NCBI GenBank assembly: GCA_964411065.1
Contig: CAYPJO010000040.1
Location: 1 to 18,913 of the forward strand
DNA length: 18,913 bases
Direction: 5' to 3'
DNA from: DYHD01 sp964411065
GTDB taxonomy: Bacteria > Nitrospirota > Thermodesulfovibrionia > Thermodesulfovibrionales > Dissulfurispiraceae
A program made the position numbers and the translations under genes. Position 1 is the stretch's first letter, and each line of letters begins with the position of its first letter. The notes below the pieces were generated by a model. The model was not told the DNA's origin, did no database searches, and saw nothing but the letters and a program-made list of their open reading frames with translations. This document shows, piece by piece, positions 14,901 to 18,913 of the stretch.

Positions 14901-15687
14901 CCTTATCTCTTTCTCCCTTAAGTTTTTTCAAAAGTGGATCTTCAATGCCAGCCTCTTGAAACCCCTTTACCCTAAACAAGCAACTATCACAGCCATTGCA
15001 AGGAACAAATTCATATTCTTCTTTGCCTTCCTTAATGATTTTTTGAGTATGAGGGTCATAACAACTCCATGTGAGGGAATAATCCAGACCCAATGACGCC
15101 CCCTTTTTTATAATTTCACCTTTTGTAAGATACAGAAGAGGAGCTTCTATCTTAAAGGTTATTAAATTCTCAACAGATAATTTTGTTGCTAAATTTGCCA
15201 TTCTCTCAAAGGCTTCTAAATACTCAGGTCTGCAATCAGGATAGCCACTGTAGTCGACTGCATTAGCTCCAATAAAAATGTAAGGAGCCTTTAAGACTTC
15301 AGCCCATGCAAGAGCAAAAGATAAAAAAATTGTATTTCTTGCAGGAACATAGGTTATAGGAATTTGCGAAGAACTTTTCTCAAGCAGATGTTTTATGCTT
15401 TCCTCTTTAATATCCATAGTGCCCGTTGATTTGGGCACTTTTATGTCAGAAATAAGGGCTGAGCCACCTATTTCAGACATATCGAAAGAAATAATCATAT
15501 GTTTTGTAACACCTACTGCTTCGGCTACCATCTTTGCAGATTTAAGTTCTCTTCTATGCCTCTGTTTGTAATCGAAAGTAAGAGCATAAACTTCAAAACC
15601 TAGTGATTTTGCAAATGCAAGGGTTGTGCTTGAATCTATTCCACCACTTAATAGGACAACTGCCTTTTTAAGGAATGATCTCTCCAT
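14875..15687 (-). CDS. queC: 7-cyano-7-deazaguanine synthase QueC
   Basis: Converts 7-carboxy-7-deazaguanine to preQ0 with ATP and ammonia, a step in synthesis of the tRNA nucleoside queuosine. The protein has about 270 residues. The PP-loop ATPase motif LLSGGIDSS lies near the start, followed by LTFDYKQRHRREL, the ITYVPARNTIFLSFALAWAE segment, and GANAVDYSGYPDCRPEY. Four zinc-binding cysteines lie near residues 209-236 (WSCYD, then PCNGCDSC). I chose ATG at 15685-15687; a TTG two codons upstream (15693) is also possible. An AGGAAGTGAG site overlaps the plsY stop, but its spacing to either start is long. No other queuosine genes are near, so it seems to be carried along in an envelope-lipid operon. 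Confidence 0.95.
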   Translation of the reverse strand: MERSFLKKAVVLLSGGIDSSTTLAFAKSLGFEVYALTFDYKQRHRRELKSAKMVAEAVGVTKHMIISFDMSEIGGSALISDIKVPKSTGTMDIKEESIKHLLEKSSSQIPITYVPARNTIFLSFALAWAEVLKAPYIFIGANAVDYSGYPDCRPEYLEAFERMANLATKLSVENLITFKIEAPLLYLTKGEIIKKGASLGLDYSLTWSCYDPHTQKIIKEGKEEYEFVPCNGCDSCLFRVKGFQEAGIEDPLLKKLKGERDKDEKNRISF

Positions 15688-15705
15688 GATCAAATAATTA
15701 TAATC

Positions 15706-16353
15706 TCACTTCCTAAAAATTTTATTCTCAGTACCTGCTAAAAGCCTTCTTATATTTGCAATATGTCTAAGAAAAATTAAAATTGCTAAGAATGCTGTGA
15801 TGAGTATTTTTTCACTGCTCCTATCTACCATAAAAATGACAATAGGTAATGTCCCAAATGCTACTAAAGAACTCAATGAAGAATAGCCACTCCTTGCTAA
15901 AGTAAATAACCAAATAGTAATAGCTATTAAAACTGAATGGGGTGATAAAGGAAGTAGCATCCCTAAACTTGTGGCTACCCCTTTACCACCTTTAAATTTC
16001 AAAAAAATAGAATAATTATGACCTAAGACAGCAAACAAACCCACTAAACCTTCAGCTAAGACTTGTGGATCTCTTATAAAAGAGTATTTAGCAATCAAAG
16101 AAGTTATCTCTATATCTGAATCTGAAAGAACATGTCTGGCTATTAAGACAGGAATAACTCCTTTAGCTATATCGCAGATGAGTGTTATGATAGCTGCTTC
16201 TTTACCTATTGCTCTTAAAACATTTGTAGCTCCGATATTACCACTGCCTATGGTTCGTAGATCAACACCCTTTAAATGGGCAATTATTGGACCTGTGGGA
16301 ATAGACCCTATCAAGAAAGAGATCAAAGACAATAAAATTAGAGTCTCTTTCAA
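15706..16353 (-). CDS. plsY: Glycerol-3-phosphate acyltransferase PlsY
   Basis: Integral inner-membrane enzyme that transfers an acyl group from acyl-phosphate to glycerol-3-phosphate, giving lysophosphatidate, the first step in phospholipid synthesis. The 215 residues are mostly hydrophobic helices. All diagnostic motifs are present: SIPTGPIIA (17-25), GSGNIGATNVLR (36-47), GHNYSIFLKFKGGKGVATS (111-129) and RHIANIRRLLAGTE near 196-209. A loop at about 75-97 is longer and more polar than in many PlsY proteins. The start is a TTG (16351-16353) after GGTGA, 13 bases from the pgsA stop; no ATG lies in a suitable place. PlsY and PgsA together make the phosphatidylglycerol branch. PlsX, which supplies acyl-phosphate, is not in the window. 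Confidence 0.95.
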   Translation of the reverse strand: MKETLILLSLISFLIGSIPTGPIIAHLKGVDLRTIGSGNIGATNVLRAIGKEAAIITLICDIAKGVIPVLIARHVLSDSDIEITSLIAKYSFIRDPQVLAEGLVGLFAVLGHNYSIFLKFKGGKGVATSLGMLLPLSPHSVLIAITIWLFTLARSGYSSLSSLVAFGTLPIVIFMVDRSSEKILITAFLAILIFLRHIANIRRLLAGTENKIFRK

Positions 16354-16366
16354 AATTTTTCACCAA

Positions 16367-16915
16367 TCAACTTAGCTTTTGATGAGCCTGTCTATAGAAT
16401 GATAGCACGTATTTAAGCCCTGAAAAAATAGTTAATACTAAGGCAATATATATTAGAACGAGTCCAACATCATAAAAATCAACCATCGCTATACCTCCAG
16501 GCAAGAGTAACAAAATGATTGATACCATTTGAATCACTGCTTTAATTTTCCCACCTGTCTCAGCTGGAATTACTACATCTCTTGATAAAGCAAAGACTCT
16601 TAATCCTGTTACAAGGAATTCTCTGATGATAATCAGTATTGCTATCCATGCAGATATCTTTACCATATCAACAAGGACTATCATCGCAGAGATTACGAGA
16701 AACTTATCGGCAATGGGATCTAAAATTATTCCAAATTTAGTGATTTGTCCCGACCTTCTGGCTAAATAGCCATCTAAGAAATCTGTAAGAGAAGCCAAGA
16801 TAAAAATAACAACACCAATTGAAGGATTTTGGGGTGTTATTATAACAAAAAAAGGAATAGAGCCTATTCTTGCAAGAGTTAAAAGAGTTGGAAGGTTAAG
16901 ATTCAAGGTATTCAT
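16367..16915 (-). CDS. pgsA: CDP-diacylglycerol-glycerol-3-phosphate 3-phosphatidyltransferase
   Basis: Membrane enzyme that makes phosphatidylglycerol phosphate from CDP-diacylglycerol and glycerol-3-phosphate. It has 182 residues, the usual PgsA length. The CDP-alcohol phosphotransferase signature is complete: DFLDGYLARRSGQITKFG with D45 and D48, then LDPIADK with D66 and D70. The N-terminal LNLPTLLTLARIGSIP fits the PgsA family (usually NxPNxLTLxRxxxIP), and several hydrophobic helices follow. The ATG at 16915 lies inside the end of kdsC (20-base overlap in another frame), so the genes are translationally coupled. The substrate assignment over other CDP-alcohol transferases rests on length, the N-terminal motif and adjacency to plsY. 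Confidence 0.93.
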   Translation of the reverse strand: MNTLNLNLPTLLTLARIGSIPFFVIITPQNPSIGVVIFILASLTDFLDGYLARRSGQITKFGIILDPIADKFLVISAMIVLVDMVKISAWIAILIIIREFLVTGLRVFALSRDVVIPAETGGKIKAVIQMVSIILLLLPGGIAMVDFYDVGLVLIYIALVLTIFSGLKYVLSFYRQAHQKLS

Positions 16916-17426
16916 TTATCAGCTCTTCCCATTTATCTTTAGCCTTTATAATTAGTTCACAAACTTCTCTAACCGCACCTTTGCCACCACCACTTTTAGT
17001 GACAAAAAGGGCAACTGACTTCGCTTCATCAGCACCATCTGCTACTGCAATAGGTAGAGCAACTCTTTTCATTAAAGGGATATCAACAACATCATCACCT
17101 ATATATGCTACCTCTTTATCGGTTATCTCCAGTTTTTTAATTAAATGCTCATAAGCAGAGGTCTTAACGTAGCATCTCTGATAAACTTCCGTTATACCTA
17201 ATTCTTTTGCTCTTTTTTCGACAGCTTTAGAATATCTACCAGTAATGATAGCTATTTTCACCCCTATTCGGGAAAGCATTTTAAGACCATGCCCATCTTT
17301 CACATTAAAGACTTTTAACTCATTACCTTCATTATCGAGTATTATGGTACCATCAGTAAGCACACCGTCAACATCCAAAATTAATAGTTTCAAAGCTTTG
17401 GCGACTTTTTTTAATTCTTCATTCAT
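16896..17426 (-). CDS. kdsC: 3-deoxy-D-manno-octulosonate 8-phosphate phosphatase KdsC
   Basis: Removes phosphate from Kdo-8-phosphate in synthesis of Kdo, the inner-core sugar of lipopolysaccharide. It is a HAD-family phosphatase without a cap domain, typically a tetramer. At 176 residues it is a normal length. The HAD motifs are present: I, LILDVDGVLTDG (nucleophile D18, acid D20); II, IITGR (60-64); III, K88; IV, GDDVVDIPLM (110-119). The KdsC-specific VFNVKDGHGLKML and SGGGKGAVREVCE segments are also present, the latter forming the C-terminal active-site tail. It is first in the minus-strand operon. The ATG at 17424-17426 lacks a strong ribosome binding site, but a promoter lies just upstream. 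It is good evidence that the organism makes LPS; the other kds genes are not in the window. Confidence 0.95.
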   Translation of the reverse strand: MNEELKKVAKALKLLILDVDGVLTDGTIILDNEGNELKVFNVKDGHGLKMLSRIGVKIAIITGRYSKAVEKRAKELGITEVYQRCYVKTSAYEHLIKKLEITDKEVAYIGDDVVDIPLMKRVALPIAVADGADEAKSVALFVTKSGGGKGAVREVCELIIKAKDKWEELINEYLES

Positions 17427-17446
17427 AAAACAATAAAAATCATAAA

Positions 17447-17476
17447 AGTATAACAGTCACTTCTATAAAATTACAA
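17447..17476 (-). promoter_or_regulatory. Promoter of the kdsC-pgsA-plsY-queC operon
   Basis: On the minus strand, TTGTAA (plus positions 17471-17476) and TATACT (17447-17452, five of six to the -10 consensus) are 18 bases apart. Transcription would start near 17440, giving a very short leader of about 14 bases before the kdsC ATG. The position just upstream of the first operon gene supports it, but AT-rich background limits certainty. Confidence 0.4.
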
Positions 17477-17707
17477 TTATTTAGATTACAGAGATTCTTT
17501 ATATTTGGAGTTTTAGGATCTTTAATATTTTTACAAAAAGATAGGTTTAGCAGTTGACTAAATCCTAATTGTTTCTCCTTCGATCCAAGTTTATAGGGTA
17601 AACTGTGAGAGGGTAATGCTTGAAAAAAGATAGAAAAGTTGTTCACCTACCCTTCTTTCAGAACTCTATAAACTCACAAGTTATTAGGCTTTATGGGCTT
17701 GAATTTT

Positions 17708-17728
17708 TAATTAAGAATATCTTAATTA
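17708..17728. repeat. AT-rich inverted repeat after the cupin gene
   Basis: TAATTAAGA (17708-17716) and TCTTAATTA (17720-17728) form a perfect 9-bp stem with a 3-base loop; the right arm contains the stop codon of the minus-strand cupin gene. On that strand the stem is followed by AAAAATTC rather than T-rich sequence, so it is a poor terminator, though it could stabilise the mRNA end. Confidence 0.4.
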
Positions 17729-17998
17729 CATAAAATTATAATGCTTTTTTATTGGCTCTAAAACTTCCCAAGTACAGGACAAACCCTTCGGAAAGATAAC
17801 ATAATCACCTGCTTTTAACTCTATTTTTTCTCCCTCAGGTGTTGATACAAGTACTCTACCCTCAAGTATGTAGCAGACCTCTGTCTCATCATAATGCCAA
17901 TCAAATCTGGAACATTCTTTTGTCCAGATGGGCCATGAATGGATGTTTAGCTGTCTCCTTTTTTCTTCTGTTAACTTTGTAACTTCAATTTTCCCCAC
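17726..17998 (-). CDS. Small cupin protein (DUF861/EutQ-like)
   Basis: Single-domain cupin of 90 residues, resembling the Cupin_3/DUF861 group that includes EutQ-like and ureidoglycine aminohydrolase-like barrels. Residues 21-36 read SWPIWTKECSRFDWHY, then DETEVCYILEGRVLV, a GEKIELKAGDYVIFPKG turn and SCTWEVLEPIKKHY. These are the usual DUF861 landmarks, with H35, E38 and E40 near the ligand site. The reaction is unknown. The start is GTG (17996-17998) with a strong AGGAGG site eight bases upstream; no ATG competes. It is a separate transcription unit, about 300 bp upstream of kdsC on the same strand. It is unrelated in detail to the other cupin at 8235-8705. Confidence 0.85.
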   Translation of the reverse strand: MGKIEVTKLTEEKRRQLNIHSWPIWTKECSRFDWHYDETEVCYILEGRVLVSTPEGEKIELKAGDYVIFPKGLSCTWEVLEPIKKHYNFM

Positions 17999-18016
17999 CT
18001 TGGTTACCTCCTAAAA

Positions 18017-18033
18017 TTATATTTTTAATATAA
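18017..18033. repeat. Small palindrome upstream of the cupin gene
   Basis: TTATATT (18017-18023) and AATATAA (18027-18033) flank three bases, just upstream of the ribosome binding site of the cupin gene. It overlaps possible AT-rich -10 sequences, so it could be an operator or simply low-complexity promoter DNA. Confidence 0.25.
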
Positions 18034-18060
18034 CACAGTAATCTAATCCCGGTCTCGGAG

Positions 18061-18660
18061 GTCGAAATAAAATTGTGCCTCTTTTACACTTATAGATCAG
18101 GTATTTGGAAATGAGTAAAGCTATGAAAAATAATATCACAGACGATAGAAAATCCAAAGATATCTAAGGATGCTCGATGTGGAAAATATCAAAGCTTTAG
18201 GTTTAGAAGACCATTTGAGACAATTAATCCGGATAGAACCACTTGAGACTATTACCCAAATTACACAAGACCTACTCAATCTAATAATGCTTTAAGAAAG
18301 AGATTCCTTTCTTAAATCTTATGATTTAGAGTAAAATAAGGCAAAGGGATTTTATTGAAGAAATCTTGCTTGTATGTTCAGTAACTAAAACCTAAACATA
18401 CCTAAGGATAGGCTTAGACAGTATAGTGGGGACTTCTAATACTTTCAGAGGTGTCGCAAAGGTTTGGTAAAGACCTTCAAGTCCTATTACTTAAAATCTA
18501 ATACTAGAGAGTTACTATCCATTAAGAATAATCTCAAATCTCTAAATCATTCTTTTCATCCAAGATAGAGCAACTCAAAGAAGAGCTTTATACGGAAGAA
18601 TCCCTAATTTCGTGATGGGAAAAAATTAAGTCTCACCTTATACTGCACTAAGCAAACAAA
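18061..18660 (+). pseudogene. Decayed coding DNA, probably old mobile-element sequence
   Basis: About 600 bp with no intact gene but clear traces of former coding sequence. Short open stretches occur in different plus-strand frames: a 41-codon piece starting MLDVENIKALGLEDHLRQLI at about 18171; a parallel open piece in the next frame; and near 18550-18640 a segment reading SKIEQLKEELYTEESLIS, then a stop, then WEKIKSHLIL. Stops interrupt each. The piece ends just before an apparently younger transposase start, so an older insertion sequence is the likeliest source. I cannot name the family, and some open stretches may be chance. Confidence 0.4.
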
Positions 18661-18678
18661 GAGTATAGGAGGTGAGCC

Positions 18679-18913
18679 TTGAAGGAGATAAAAATATCCT
18701 TTACGATAAGTATATCATTAAAACAGACAGACATCAACTGGATAGAAGAGGAGTTATTAAGACGTAGAGGTGCTCAATAGGGTTCTGAAAGAGATCGAGA
18801 AGACTGCGATTAAATACAATGGGGTGTACAGAGAGTGTGGGACTTTTTTAGTAAAAAAGGGCAGCGATGCAAAGAAGATAAAGACACTACTTGGGGTAGT
18901 AGAGATAAAAAAA
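18679..18913 (+). pseudogene. UPF0236/ISKra4-like transposase, frameshifted and cut by window edge
   Basis: The N-terminal part of a transposase resembling the UPF0236 (ISKra4/ISLre2-like) group. A TTG start at 18679 follows an AGGAGGTG site. The first frame gives KEIKISFTISISLKQTDINW then IEEELLRRR and stops at 18780. After one extra base near 18769 the next frame continues VLNRVLKEIEKTAIKYNG, then ECGTFLVKKGSDAKKIKTLLG and VVEIKK to the window end. In intact members this region has a paired CxxCG zinc-ribbon start followed by the KKG...IKTLxGxVxIKR motif; here the first cysteine of the pair appears replaced. The frameshift suggests the copy is inactive, unless the base is an error. The rest lies outside the window. 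Confidence 0.6.

Noticed and set aside
14671..15096. Plus-strand open frame opposite queC and the DUF5661-like gene
   Set aside because: It is antisense to two recognisable genes and its translation has no family character; it is a shadow frame.
17440..17646. Minus-strand 68-codon open frame between kdsC and the cupin gene
   Set aside because: It overlaps the kdsC promoter candidate, has no ribosome binding site and has a composition (Asn, Leu, Lys, Ser runs) expected from AT-rich noncoding DNA.
17708..17728. 9-bp inverted repeat as an intrinsic terminator of the cupin gene
   Set aside because: On the cupin strand it is followed by A-rich, not T-rich, sequence.

Overview
The window is AT-rich bacterial chromosome from a Gram-negative organism. 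KdsC (Kdo/LPS synthesis), a SurA-type periplasmic chaperone, a lipobox lipoprotein and several exported proteins all imply an outer membrane. A [4Fe-4S] domain fused to DUF3786, a DUF5661 protein and a short archaeal/thermophile-type adenosylhomocysteinase suggest an anaerobe, perhaps of the Desulfobacterota or Nitrospirota type. The sequence alone does not fix the phylum. Most of the window is core metabolism; mobile DNA appears only at the right edge.

Left edge (1-2115): on the minus strand, a PhnD-like solute-binding protein is followed by an exported protein of unknown function that runs off the window, with a strong stem-loop between them. A gene-free gap of about 750 bp follows. At 2116-3084, minus strand, lies miaA (tRNA A37 prenylation).

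Divergent from miaA is a plus-strand operon, leuD-leuB-asd-metK-ahcY-cupin (3177-8705), whose genes overlap or lie 16 bases or less apart. It covers late leucine synthesis, aspartate semialdehyde (the route to methionine, threonine and lysine), S-adenosylmethionine synthesis and recycling of its product S-adenosylhomocysteine. Next come a three-Fn3-domain lipoprotein, a SurA/PpiC chaperone and an RsuA/RluB pseudouridine synthase (9041-11842). After a second large gap, a promoter precedes cfa (cyclopropane fatty acid synthase, a SAM consumer), which is closely coupled to the [4Fe-4S]-DUF3786 protein (12504-14419).

Convergent to these, on the minus strand, is an envelope/tRNA operon transcribed from about 17440: kdsC-pgsA-plsY-queC and a DUF5661 gene broken by one extra base in a G5 run. 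A small cupin gene at 17726-17998 is also on the minus strand. The last 900 bp hold stop-riddled decayed coding DNA and the frameshifted start of a UPF0236/ISKra4-like transposase.

Functional links: Asd and MetK lead to SAM, Cfa (and other methyltransferases) turn SAM into SAH, and AhcY removes SAH. PgsA, PlsY, Cfa and KdsC all concern the membrane or envelope. MiaA, QueC and the pseudouridine synthase modify RNA. I see no clear novel defence or mobile system. The points most worth a second look are the NADP-type signature in LeuB, the FeS-DUF3786 protein coupled to cfa, the single-base break in the DUF5661 gene, and the transposase remnants.
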